Of a stretch of 64,000 nt of DNA, positions 1 through 7,851 are shown piece after piece (the first letter of the stretch is position 1; each line of letters starts with the position of its first letter). The stretch comes from Gammaproteobacteria bacterium UBA7310 (GTDB taxonomy: Bacteria > Pseudomonadota > Gammaproteobacteria > Pseudomonadales > Ketobacteraceae): contig DKQK01000069.1 in assembly GCA_002471665.1 (NCBI GenBank), positions 263,098-327,097 on the forward strand, read 5' to 3'. Below the pieces are notes generated by a model. It was not told where the DNA came from, did no database searches, and saw only the letters and a program-made list of their open reading frames with translations. A program made the translations under genes and the position numbers.

Positions 1-749
1 TCCCTCAGTGTGGCCAGCGACACCGACTCTTTCAGAGTGGATGGTTCATCGAGAAATGGAACCAGCACCGTGCTCCTGATCGCTGGAATTTTCTCTTGCA
101 CCAGGGCAATTCGGTCCATAATCGACAGGGTCTTACCTGCATAAAAATAACCATCCACCGCAAGCAGCAGCTTGGGCTCAATCTGGTGAAAGCGATCCAC
201 GATGCCGTTGATGCCGAAATCCGGTGAGCAGGAACTCCATATGGCCCCCAGACTGGTTGCCGCCAGCATACCCACCACTGTTTCGATGCAATTGGGCATC
301 ACCGCGGCCACCCGATCGCCTTTCACCACCCCTACACTTTTCATGAATCGAGCCAAGCGGTACACGCGATGATTTAGCTCAGAATAGCTAACCGTTGACC
401 TGTGCCCGTTCTCACCACGAAAAACCAATGCAGTTTTATCTGCCTGGGACGGATCACGAGATGGTGCCAGCAGATTCTCAGCAAAGCTTAACCGCGCATC
501 CGGAAACCATTTTGCCCCCGGTAAGCGCGAGGCATCGTCTACAACCCGACGGCAATCACCTTGCATCTGAATACCACAATATTCCGCCACCAGTGTCCAG
601 AACTGATCTACCTGTTGACAGCTCCAACGCTGCAGTGCGGAATAGTCTGAAAACCGGGTACCGTAACGCTGATTCACCAAATGCATAAACTGGTGCATAT
701 TGGTGTTTTCAATCCACTGACTATCCGGTTGCCATAACACAGTATCCAC
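1..749 (-). CDS. aacS: Acetoacetyl-CoA synthetase, N-terminal part (cut by window edge)
   Basis: Activates acetoacetate to acetoacetyl-CoA with ATP, the last step needed to use the acetoacetate released at the end of leucine degradation. About 249 residues are visible, roughly the first 40% of a family usually near 650 residues. The protein opens with a GTG codon (VDTVLWQPDS) and carries the typical N-terminal block WFPDARLSFAENLL and the AMP-forming ligase segment GDRVAAVMPN, followed by LGAIWSSCSPDFG. The GTG lies 2 nt after the liuD stop, with AGAGGA as a ribosome site, so it is the last gene of the liu operon. The adenylation core motifs lie beyond the left edge. Family assignment rests on remembered sequence pattern; a generic acyl-CoA synthetase is less likely given the acetoacetate-type N-terminus and the operon context. 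Confidence 0.87.
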   Translation of the reverse strand, partial: MDTVLWQPDSQWIENTNMHQFMHLVNQRYGTRFSDYSALQRWSCQQVDQFWTLVAEYCGIQMQGDCRRVVDDASRLPGAKWFPDARLSFAENLLAPSRDPSQADKTALVFRGENGHRSTVSYSELNHRVYRLARFMKSVGVVKGDRVAAVMPNCIETVVGMLAATSLGAIWSSCSPDFGINGIVDRFHQIEPKLLLAVDGYFYAGKTLSIMDRIALVQEKIPAIRSTVLVPFLDEPSTLKESVSLATLR

Positions 750-751
750 GC

Positions 752-2740
752 TTAATCCTCTTGCTCAATTTCCATTTCAATCAATTCGTCACCTTCGTTG
801 ACCAGGGAGCCTTCTTCGAAGAACAGACCGGCCACCACGCCGTCTTTCAGGGCCCGTATTCCATGTTCCATTTTCATGGCTTCAACGGTAATCAGCAGGT
901 CCCCTTCTTTGACCTTGTCTCCAGGTTTGACTGCCACCTGAACGATGCGCCCATTCATTGGAGCTTTCAGATGTTTTTCGGATGATTCAGTGCTGGGCTG
1001 CGCTTCGTAGACATACTCTGTGACCGTTACCGTACCGCCCTGTTTGAACAGAATAACCTCGGAACCGGAACGCACTGCCACCATACGCTCACTGATGTCA
1101 CCGGAGACCACCAACTCATCGCCATTAAACTCAACCTGCAACGTTAACAGGCGATCTCCTGACATAACGGTGATTTTGTCACCGTGGTAGCACAATTCAA
1201 TATTGACTACGGAATCCTGGCTCCGAAAGCAAAAATGCTGCCTGGCAGGTGTATTGAGCTGCCAGCCATGCAGTACCCTCCAGGGATCTTGAGCATCCGG
1301 CCGGGATTGACTTTCCTTACTCAAATACAATGCCGCGAAGATGAAATCATGGGCTGTGATCACCGGTGGCGCGAACAACAGACTGGTTTCGTAATCGTCG
1401 ATGAAATGGGTGCTTACCTGACCTTGCTGGAATGCGGGGTGATCTATCAGGCTTTTCAAGAAGCCGATATTGGTCTTCAACCCACCCAGATTGAACTGTC
1501 GCAGTGCTCTCTGCATCCGGTGAATCGCCTGATCACGGGATTGATCCCAAACAATCAGTTTGGCGATCATGGGATCATAAAAGACGCTGATCTCATCCCC
1601 TTGTACCACTCCGGAGTCTATTCGAACGTAGTCGGATTGCGTAGGCACGTTCAAATAATGGATCACACCGGTGGAAGGCAGAAACTCATTGGCCGGATCT
1701 TCAGCGTAGATGCGTACCTCAATGGAATGACCGTCAATTTTCAGTTGTGATTGGGTTAACGGTAAAGGGTTTCCTTCCGCCACACGAATCTGCCATTCAA
1801 CCAGATCCTGCCCGGTGATCATTTCCGTAACCGGGTGCTCAACCTGAAGACGGGTGTTCATCTCCATAAAGTAGAATTCACCGCTGGCATCCAGTAGAAA
1901 TTCAATAGTGCCCGCCCCCACGTAGCCGATGGCTTTGGCTGCACGCACCGCTGCCTCACCCATTTTTTTCCGGGTGGCCTCCTGCAAGCCGGGTGCCGGA
2001 GCTTCTTCAATCACTTTCTGATGTCGACGCTGAATGGAGCAATCCCGTTCAAAGAGATAAACGGCATTCCCGTACTGATCGGCAAATACTTGAATTTCCA
2101 CGTGACGTGGCTGATTAATGTATTTCTCTATCAGAATATGATCATCACCAAAGGAAGATCGGGCTTCACGCTGACAAGCGCTTAAGGCGGCATCAAACTC
2201 AGTTTCCTGATACACCAACCGCATCCCCTTGCCACCGCCCCCCAAGGAAGCTTTCAACAGCACAGGGAAACCGATCTGGCGGGCTTCTGCCAGCAGAAAC
2301 CCGGCATCCTGCTCATCCCCGTGGTACCCAGGCACCAGAGGCACTTCAGCGTTCTGCATAATCAACTTGGCCTGCGCTTTGGAACCCATTGCAACCATGG
2401 CACTGGCGGGCGGACCAATCAAAATGATCCCATGAGAGGCACAACGGCGGGCGAAATTTGCGTTTTCGGACAGAAATCCATATCCGGGGTGGATCGCATC
2501 GGCGCCGGCCTGTTGCGCCACTTCAAACAGACGATCCATATTCAGATAGCTTTCACTGGCTGCTGATGAACCAATCCAATAGGCCTCATCAGCAAGCAAT
2601 ACGTGCTGGGCATGGCGGTCTGCGTCCGAATAGACGGCAATGGTTTCGATATCCAAACGCTTCAGGGTGCGAATCACCCGGCACGCAATTTCACCGCGGT
2701 TGGCAATTAATACTTTTTTAAATAATGTTCGTTCAACCAT
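752..2740 (-). CDS. liuD: Methylcrotonoyl-CoA carboxylase biotin-containing alpha subunit
   Basis: ATP-dependent carboxylation of the biotin prosthetic group, which LiuB then uses to carboxylate 3-methylcrotonyl-CoA in leucine and isovalerate breakdown. Biotin carboxylase domain over roughly residues 1-450: N-terminal KVLIANRGEIACR, the glycine-rich ATP loop GGGGKGMRLV, and EMNTRLQVEHPVTE. The C-terminus holds a biotinyl domain with the biotinylation motif EAMKMEHG. Length about 662 residues is usual for the family. I take the ATG at 2740 (MVERTLF) rather than the in-frame GTG 6 nt upstream; the ATG lies 2 nt after the liuC stop. Geranyl-CoA or propionyl-CoA carboxylase alpha subunits look similar, but adjacent isovaleryl-CoA dehydrogenase and methylglutaconyl-CoA hydratase genes favour the methylcrotonyl enzyme. 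Confidence 0.93.
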   Translation of the reverse strand: MVERTLFKKVLIANRGEIACRVIRTLKRLDIETIAVYSDADRHAQHVLLADEAYWIGSSAASESYLNMDRLFEVAQQAGADAIHPGYGFLSENANFARRCASHGIILIGPPASAMVAMGSKAQAKLIMQNAEVPLVPGYHGDEQDAGFLLAEARQIGFPVLLKASLGGGGKGMRLVYQETEFDAALSACQREARSSFGDDHILIEKYINQPRHVEIQVFADQYGNAVYLFERDCSIQRRHQKVIEEAPAPGLQEATRKKMGEAAVRAAKAIGYVGAGTIEFLLDASGEFYFMEMNTRLQVEHPVTEMITGQDLVEWQIRVAEGNPLPLTQSQLKIDGHSIEVRIYAEDPANEFLPSTGVIHYLNVPTQSDYVRIDSGVVQGDEISVFYDPMIAKLIVWDQSRDQAIHRMQRALRQFNLGGLKTNIGFLKSLIDHPAFQQGQVSTHFIDDYETSLLFAPPVITAHDFIFAALYLSKESQSRPDAQDPWRVLHGWQLNTPARQHFCFRSQDSVVNIELCYHGDKITVMSGDRLLTLQVEFNGDELVVSGDISERMVAVRSGSEVILFKQGGTVTVTEYVYEAQPSTESSEKHLKAPMNGRIVQVAVKPGDKVKEGDLLITVEAMKMEHGIRALKDGVVAGLFFEEGSLVNEGDELIEMEIEQED

Positions 2741-2742
2741 GA

Positions 2743-3546
2743 TCACTGAGCCTCGCTCTGGTTTTGCCCACTGCGCCAGGATGGAATTCGCTTCTGCAGG
2801 AAAGCGGTCAGGCCTTCCTGCCCTTCCTCTGATACCCGCAGCTCGGCAATCAGATCCGCTGTCACTGAGCTGGTGTGCGCGCCTATCTTGTCATGGCCGA
2901 TGGATTGAATAAGTTGCTTGCATTGTTGCACCGCATTGGGCCCGTTTTGGGTTGCTGCAGCGGCGTAATCACGAATCCTGCTCTCCACTTCCATGGCATC
3001 ACAGACCTCATGTACGACACCCAAGGCAGTTGCTAACTGAGCATCAAACACTTCTGCACTGAGCATGAAACGCCGGGCGTTACGCATGCCCATGGCTTCG
3101 ATTACATAGGGACTGATCACCGCCGGAGCCAATCCTATTTTCACTTCACTGAGACAAAACGTTGCATCGCGTTCAGCAAAGGCAACATCGCAGGCACAAA
3201 TCAGCCCCAGCGCGCCACCATATGAAGCCCCTTTCACGTGGGCAATGACCATTTTGGGTAGCGTATAGACGGTATACATCAATTCCGCCAACCGCATAGC
3301 GTCCGCACGGTTTTCTTCCCGCGTGAGTCCTGCCATGTTCTTCATCCAGTTCAGGTCCGCACCGGCAGAAAAGTGTTTACCCTCTGACTGCAGCACCACT
3401 ACCCGGCAGCTTGAATCCCGACCCGCATCCAGGAAGGCCGATGTCATTTCTGCGATCATCTGGTCATTAAAGGCATTGTGCAATGCAGGCCTGTTCATGG
3501 TAATAAACGTGATGGCCGACTGTTGGGAAACAGTAATAAAATCCAT
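2743..3546 (-). CDS. liuC: Methylglutaconyl-CoA hydratase (enoyl-CoA hydratase family)
   Basis: Crotonase-fold enzyme that would hydrate 3-methylglutaconyl-CoA to HMG-CoA in leucine catabolism. The family signature is visible: NRPALHNAFNDQMI near the N-terminus, the oxyanion-hole segment HFSAGADLNWMKNM, and the second glycine-rich segment GASYGGALGLICACD. Start: ATGs lie at 3552 and 3546; GAGGTG sits 6 nt before the 3546 ATG but directly abuts the 3552 one, so 3546 (MDFITVSQ) is chosen, giving 267 residues. It starts 10 nt downstream of the liuB stop and its own stop precedes liuD by 2 nt, so the three are probably co-translated. The precise substrate is inferred from the operon. Confidence 0.9.
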   Translation of the reverse strand: MDFITVSQQSAITFITMNRPALHNAFNDQMIAEMTSAFLDAGRDSSCRVVVLQSEGKHFSAGADLNWMKNMAGLTREENRADAMRLAELMYTVYTLPKMVIAHVKGASYGGALGLICACDVAFAERDATFCLSEVKIGLAPAVISPYVIEAMGMRNARRFMLSAEVFDAQLATALGVVHEVCDAMEVESRIRDYAAAATQNGPNAVQQCKQLIQSIGHDKIGAHTSSVTADLIAELRVSEEGQEGLTAFLQKRIPSWRSGQNQSEAQ

Positions 3547-3556
3547 GGTCATCACC

Positions 3557-5164
3557 TCACATACGGAACACGCCAAAGCGCGTCTCTGGTATTGCTGCGT
3601 TCAACGTTGCGCTCAGGGAAAGCCCCAGCACATCCCGGGTCTGGGCCGGATCAATCACACCATCATCCCACAACCGCGCACTGGCGTAGTAGGGATGGCC
3701 TTGCGCCTCGTAAGTATCGATAATGGGCTGCTTAAATGCTTTTTCGTCTTCCAACGGCCAATCCTCACCGGCGCGCGCAAAATTATCTTTCTTTATCTGC
3801 GCCAGCACCCCGGCGGCCTGCTCCCCTCCCATGACCGAGATCCGTGCATTGGGCCACATGAACATTAATCTGGGATCGTAGGCCCGACCACACATACCGT
3901 AATTGCCAGCGCCAAAACTGCCGCCGGTGATGACGGTCAGTTTCGGTACCTGGGCACAGGCTACCGCCGTCACCATTTTGGCTCCGTGCTTGGCGATGCC
4001 CTCCGACTCGTATTTACGCCCCACCATAAAGCCCGTGATATTTTGCAAGAACACCAAGGGAATCTTGCGCTGGGCACAGAGCTCAACAAAATGCGCGCCC
4101 TTCTGGGAAGACTCACTAAATAAAACGCCGTTATTGGCAACGATACCCACCGGAATCCCCCAGATTCGCGCATAACCACATACCAGGGTGGTTCCATAAA
4201 GCGCTTTGAATTCATCGAATTCGGAGTCATCCACGATTCTGGCAATGACTTCACGCACGTCATAGGGAGTTTTAAGATCAGGTGGAACCACACCGTAAAT
4301 TGATTCCGGATCATAGCGGGGGGGCCGTGGCTCCACCACGTCCGTTTGTAGGATTTTTTTTCGGTTCAGACGGCTTACCGCAGAACGAGCCAGTTGCAGA
4401 GCGTGCTCATCATTCTCGGCAAAATGATCGGCCACACCAGAGGTGCGGCAATGCACATCCGCTCCACCCAGATCCTCAGCGGTGACTTCCTCCCCGGTGG
4501 CGGCTTTCACCAGGGGTGGGCCGGCCAGAAAAATAGTGCCCTGCTCCTTGACGATGATGCTCTCGTCGGCCATGGCCGGAATGTAGGCACCGCCTGCCGT
4601 ACAGGAGCCCATCACGACCGCTATCTGCGGAATTCCTTTGGCCGACATATTGGCCTGATTGAAAAAAATTCGGCCGAAGTGTTCACGATCCGGAAACACA
4701 TCATCCTGGCGGGGTAAGTTGGCGCCGCCAGAGTCCACCAGATACACGCAGGGTAAATTGTTCTGCTCGGCAATGGTCTGTGCCCGCAAATGCTTTTTCA
4801 CCGTAAGCGGATAATAGCTGCCGCCTTTAACGGTGGCATCATTGGCTACCACCATGCATTCCTGCCCGTGAATTCGCCCTATGCCGATAATCACTCCCGC
4901 TGCGGGTACGTTTTCACCATACACCTCATGGGCTGCCAGTTGCCCCAATTCCAGAAATGGAGAACCAGGATCCAGCAGTTGCCGCACCCTTTCCCTGGGC
5001 AGCAACTTGCCGCGGGAGAGGTGTTTTTCCTGCGCTTTTGCTCCACCGCCTTCACTGATGGTTTGCGTCAGATCCCGCAGCGCCTGCACCAGCTGGCTCA
5101 TGCGCTCTTGATTGCCGGTATACTCCGGGGAATGTGGATTGACTTTACTTTCCAGAATCGCCAT
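3557..5164 (-). CDS. liuB: Methylcrotonoyl-CoA carboxylase beta (carboxyltransferase) subunit
   Basis: Transfers CO2 from the biotin of LiuD to 3-methylcrotonyl-CoA. 535 residues, the normal size for this subunit, with both halves of the carboxyltransferase fold. Recognisable blocks are KAQEKHLSRGKLLPRERV near residue 45, SGGANLPRQ around 140, MGSCTAGGAYIPAMADE, NITGFMVGRKYE, ITGGSFGAGNYGMCGRAY and MWPNARISVMGGEQAA. The start ATG at 5164 is preceded by AAGGA with a rather long spacer. It lies 25 nt downstream of liuA. Close matches in the bacterial liu/acuF families make the call firm; propionyl-CoA carboxylase beta is the main alternative and is disfavoured by context. Confidence 0.94.
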   Translation of the reverse strand: MAILESKVNPHSPEYTGNQERMSQLVQALRDLTQTISEGGGAKAQEKHLSRGKLLPRERVRQLLDPGSPFLELGQLAAHEVYGENVPAAGVIIGIGRIHGQECMVVANDATVKGGSYYPLTVKKHLRAQTIAEQNNLPCVYLVDSGGANLPRQDDVFPDREHFGRIFFNQANMSAKGIPQIAVVMGSCTAGGAYIPAMADESIIVKEQGTIFLAGPPLVKAATGEEVTAEDLGGADVHCRTSGVADHFAENDEHALQLARSAVSRLNRKKILQTDVVEPRPPRYDPESIYGVVPPDLKTPYDVREVIARIVDDSEFDEFKALYGTTLVCGYARIWGIPVGIVANNGVLFSESSQKGAHFVELCAQRKIPLVFLQNITGFMVGRKYESEGIAKHGAKMVTAVACAQVPKLTVITGGSFGAGNYGMCGRAYDPRLMFMWPNARISVMGGEQAAGVLAQIKKDNFARAGEDWPLEDEKAFKQPIIDTYEAQGHPYYASARLWDDGVIDPAQTRDVLGLSLSATLNAAIPETRFGVFRM

Positions 5165-5189
5165 GGTTTATGTTTCCTTTTTTATAGGC

Positions 5190-6359
5190 CTATGCGGTTT
5201 CACTAAACAGCTCGCGGCCGATCAACATGCGACGAATTTCAGATGTCCCGGCACCAATTTCATACAGCTTGGCATCCCGCAACAAACGCCCGGTGGGATA
5301 CTCGTTGATGTAGCCGTTGCCCCCCAGTGTCTGGATCGCATCCAACGCACATTTGGTGGCGTTCTCTGCGGTATAAAGAATGACGGCAGCGGCATCTTTA
5401 CGGGTCGTCTCACCACGATCACAGGCCTGGGCCACCGCATAAAGGTAAGCGCGACTGGCATTGGTGATGGTGTACAGATCAGCGACTTTACCCTGCATCA
5501 ATTGAAACTCGCCAATGGCCTTACCAAACTGCTTGCGCTCGTGGATATAGGGCACCACCACATCGAGACAGGCCAACATGATGCCGGTTGGCCCTCCGGA
5601 CAACACAACCCGCTCATAATCCAGGCCGCTCATCAGAACCTTTACGCCCTGGTTCAGTCCACCCAGTACGTTTTCCACAGGCACTTCGCAATCCTCGAAC
5701 ACCAGCTCGCAGGTATTGGAACCACGCATACCCAATTTATCGAGTTTCTGTGCCTGGCTGAAACCTTTGAATCCCCGTTCAACAATAAACGCAGTAATAC
5801 CATGGGGGCCTTTATCCAGCTCCGTTTTGGCATAAATTACATAGGTATGGGCGTCCGGGCCATTGGTGATCCACATCTTGTTGCCATTCAAAACATAGTG
5901 GTCGCCCCGCTTCTCGGCCCGCAGTTTCATGCTCACCACATCCGAGCCGGCATTGGGCTCACTCATTGCCAATGCACCGATTTGTTCACCACTCACCAGC
6001 TTGGGCAGGTACTTTGCCTTTTGCTGCTCGTTACCGTTGCGATGGATCTGATTCACACACAGGTTGGAGTGAGCTCCGTAACTCAGCGCCACCGAGGCGG
6101 ACGCCCGGCTGATCTCCTCCATGGCAATAACATGCGCCAAATAGCCCATGTTGCTGCCTCCGTATTCCTCAGCCACCGTCATGCCGAGCACACCCAGATC
6201 ACCAAACTTTTTCCACAGATCCATGGGGAACTCATTGTTGGCATCCACCGCCGCTGCTCTGGGTGCAATTTCGGCCTGGGCGAACCGGTGCACCGTATCG
6301 CGCAATGCGTCCAGTGTTTCGCCAAAGCCAAAGTTCAAGGAGGGGTATAGCGTTGTCAT
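5190..6359 (-). CDS. liuA: Isovaleryl-CoA dehydrogenase
   Basis: FAD-dependent acyl-CoA dehydrogenase that oxidises isovaleryl-CoA to 3-methylcrotonyl-CoA and passes electrons to ETF. About 389 residues from the chosen start MTTLYPSLNFG at 6359, which has AAAGGA upstream and lies 4 nt after the liuR stop. Family blocks are visible: LGMTVAEEYGGSNMGY, ALAMSEPNAGSDVVSM, KMWITNGPDAHTYVIYAKT, the glutamate-containing segment GLDYERVVLSGGP, and QTLGGNGYINEYPTGRLLRDAK at the C-terminus. The glutamate in GLDYERV is where isovaleryl-CoA dehydrogenases carry the catalytic base, which supports the isovaleryl assignment over straight-chain enzymes. Expressed with liuR, so probably released from repression when LiuR binds a branched acyl-CoA. 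Confidence 0.93.
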   Translation of the reverse strand: MTTLYPSLNFGFGETLDALRDTVHRFAQAEIAPRAAAVDANNEFPMDLWKKFGDLGVLGMTVAEEYGGSNMGYLAHVIAMEEISRASASVALSYGAHSNLCVNQIHRNGNEQQKAKYLPKLVSGEQIGALAMSEPNAGSDVVSMKLRAEKRGDHYVLNGNKMWITNGPDAHTYVIYAKTELDKGPHGITAFIVERGFKGFSQAQKLDKLGMRGSNTCELVFEDCEVPVENVLGGLNQGVKVLMSGLDYERVVLSGGPTGIMLACLDVVVPYIHERKQFGKAIGEFQLMQGKVADLYTITNASRAYLYAVAQACDRGETTRKDAAAVILYTAENATKCALDAIQTLGGNGYINEYPTGRLLRDAKLYEIGAGTSEIRRMLIGRELFSETA

Positions 6360-6363
6360 CGGA

Positions 6364-6798
6364 TTATTCCTTTCGTAGTGCGCAGCTTTCTTCGAGCGCA
6401 ACCTGGCAGCGGTTGCGTGCTTCTTTTAACTCTATTTTCATAACCTCAATATCATGCAGCTGCTGATCCAACAGGGCTTCTTTTTCATCAAGAATGCGCA
6501 AAAACTGCAGCAGTTGCTTTTCATTGCCGGAGTCCGGATCGTACATGTCAAACAGCACACGGCTTTCCGCCAGGGTGAAACCCAGGCGCTTGCCCCGCAG
6601 GATCAGTTTCAGCAAGGTACGATCCCGCGGACTGTAAATACGTTTTTGCCCTTCTCGCACGGGGGATAGCAGCCCCTGGTCCTCATAAAAGCGGATGGCA
6701 CGGGTGGTGATATCAAATTCCCGTGACAGGTCGCTGATGCTGTAGGTATTCGGCCGCTTTGGCTTTTCCGGCTTGGCGTCGGTCGGATTACTCGTCAT
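6364..6798 (-). CDS. liuR: MerR-family regulator of leucine/isovalerate catabolism (LiuR)
   Basis: 144-residue MerR-type DNA-binding protein. An N-terminal winged helix (SISDLSREFDITTRAIRFYEDQGLLSP, about residues 20-46) is followed by a dimerisation coiled coil (FLRILDEKEALLDQQLHDIEVMK). It has no N-terminal cysteine cluster of the metal- or redox-sensing MerR kinds; the only cysteines, CQVALEESCALRKE, are at the very C-terminus. First gene of the liu operon and therefore probably autoregulated through the palindrome at 6847-6868. LiuR is the established regulator of branched-chain amino acid catabolism in gammaproteobacteria, so the name follows from family plus position. The effector is not shown by the sequence. 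Confidence 0.88.
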   Translation of the reverse strand: MTSNPTDAKPEKPKRPNTYSISDLSREFDITTRAIRFYEDQGLLSPVREGQKRIYSPRDRTLLKLILRGKRLGFTLAESRVLFDMYDPDSGNEKQLLQFLRILDEKEALLDQQLHDIEVMKIELKEARNRCQVALEESCALRKE

Positions 6799-6846
6799 TG
6801 ATCAATCATCATGTTCCGGGTTGGCAGTTATTGTTCACCATGATAA

Positions 6847-6868
6847 TTGACGTTTACGTAAAGGTAAA
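6847..6868. promoter_or_regulatory. Candidate LiuR operator in the liuR/SDR divergent promoter
   Basis: A 22-bp imperfect palindrome made of TTGACG, a perfect central TTTACGTAAA (6853-6862), and GGTAAA. On the minus strand a possible promoter overlaps it: TTTACC (6868-6863), a 17-nt spacer, and TATCAT, which would drive liuR. MerR proteins characteristically bind inside promoter spacers, and remembered LiuR motifs share the TTTACGTAAA core. It is also the only good operator candidate for the divergent SDR gene, whose ATG is 94 bp away. Binding is inferred. Confidence 0.7.
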
Positions 6869-6961
6869 CACAGAGTCAGCACCAAAGGTCAGGCCAACGA
6901 GCCAAACGGCGGTTTAGCTGGTACCATGATTTCCCTATTTTCCAATCAGTTAGAGGCTACT

Positions 6962-7801
6962 ATGACGCGCACTGTACTCATAACAGGGTGTTCAACCGGC
7001 ATCGGTCGCCAGCTGGCGGAAGCCATGCATGACAAGGGTTATCAGGTGATCGCCACCGCCCGTGACCAAACCAGGCTTACGCCACTGAACCAACGGGGCA
7101 TCACCACCCTGTCGCTGGATGTCACCCGGGACGACAGCATTCTGGCAGCCAGACAGGAAATCGAAAAACTGGGACTGCAGGTGGACATCCTGATCAACAA
7201 TGCCGGTTATGGTGCCATGGGGCCGATCGTGGAAATGCCGGTCGCGGAGATGGAAAAGCAGTTTGCCACCAATGTCTATGGGCCGGTGAATATGGTCCGT
7301 GCCTTCACCCCCATGATGCGCCAACAGGCCGGTGGCATGATTGTCAATGTGGGCTCAGTCTCCGGCATATTGGTAACGCCGTTTTCAGGCGCGTACTGTG
7401 CCACCAAGGCGGCCCTGCACGCCCTGTCGGATGCCATGCGCATGGAGTTGGCACCGTTCAATATTGAAGTAATGACAGTAATGCCCGGGGCTATTGAATC
7501 TGAATTCGGCAATTCCGCAGAAGCCTCTTTGGCCAGGACGCTGCCCCCTGATTCCCTTTATCAATGGGCACGGGAAGGTATCCGCAAAAGAGCCCGCGCC
7601 TCTCAAGCCAACCCAACCCCCACCAAGGAATTTGTGGCAGCGTTGCTGAGCCGGATTGAAGCCAGACACCCAAAAGCCGAGGTCGCCATCGGCAACGGCA
7701 GCAGGACATTGCCACTCCTCGCCAGGGTGACACCCACCCGCATTCGCGACTGGCTTTTGCAACGTTCATTTGGTCTGCACAACTACTCTCAGGGGAAATA
7801 G
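6962..7801 (+). CDS. Short-chain dehydrogenase/reductase (possible acyl/alkyl-DHAP reductase)
   Basis: NAD(P)-dependent Rossmann oxidoreductase, 279 residues from the ATG at 6962 (GAGG 7 nt upstream; the longer in-frame start at 6926 has no comparable ribosome site). Classical SDR motifs are present: cofactor loop TGCSTGIG, NNAGYG, catalytic serine in VGSVSG and YCATK with the catalytic Tyr and Lys. The opening VLITGCSTGIGRQLAEAM resembles the subfamily that includes yeast Ayr1 acyl-DHAP reductase, though many bacterial SDRs share it. First gene of a plus-strand run with an alkyl-DHAP-synthase-like flavoprotein, a GlpD-like enzyme and an FGGY kinase, which makes an acyl- or alkyl-DHAP substrate plausible. 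It could be controlled by LiuR through the shared intergenic operator. Substrate is inference. Confidence 0.8.
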   Translation: MTRTVLITGCSTGIGRQLAEAMHDKGYQVIATARDQTRLTPLNQRGITTLSLDVTRDDSILAARQEIEKLGLQVDILINNAGYGAMGPIVEMPVAEMEKQFATNVYGPVNMVRAFTPMMRQQAGGMIVNVGSVSGILVTPFSGAYCATKAALHALSDAMRMELAPFNIEVMTVMPGAIESEFGNSAEASLARTLPPDSLYQWAREGIRKRARASQANPTPTKEFVAALLSRIEARHPKAEVAIGNGSRTLPLLARVTPTRIRDWLLQRSFGLHNYSQGK

Positions 7802-7820
7802 CGCAAAAGCTTTCCTATAC

Positions 7821-7851
7821 TTACGATCTCTACGGGAATTAAGGATCGTAA
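7821..7851 (+). promoter_or_regulatory. Inverted repeat over the ribosome site of the AGPS-like gene
   Basis: TTACGATC (7821-7828) and GATCGTAA (7844-7851) form a perfect 8-bp inverted repeat with a 15-nt loop in the 50-bp gap after the SDR gene. The right arm ends at the base before the ATG at 7852, and AAGGA (7842-7845 region) lies at its edge, so the folded RNA would partly hide the ribosome site. It could equally be a protein operator. No T-run follows, so it is not an obvious terminator. Confidence 0.4.

Noticed and set aside
5112..6350. Plus-strand open frame of 412 codons opposite the isovaleryl-CoA dehydrogenase gene
   Set aside because: It is the reverse-strand shadow of liuA and has no recognisable family, ribosome site or independent support.
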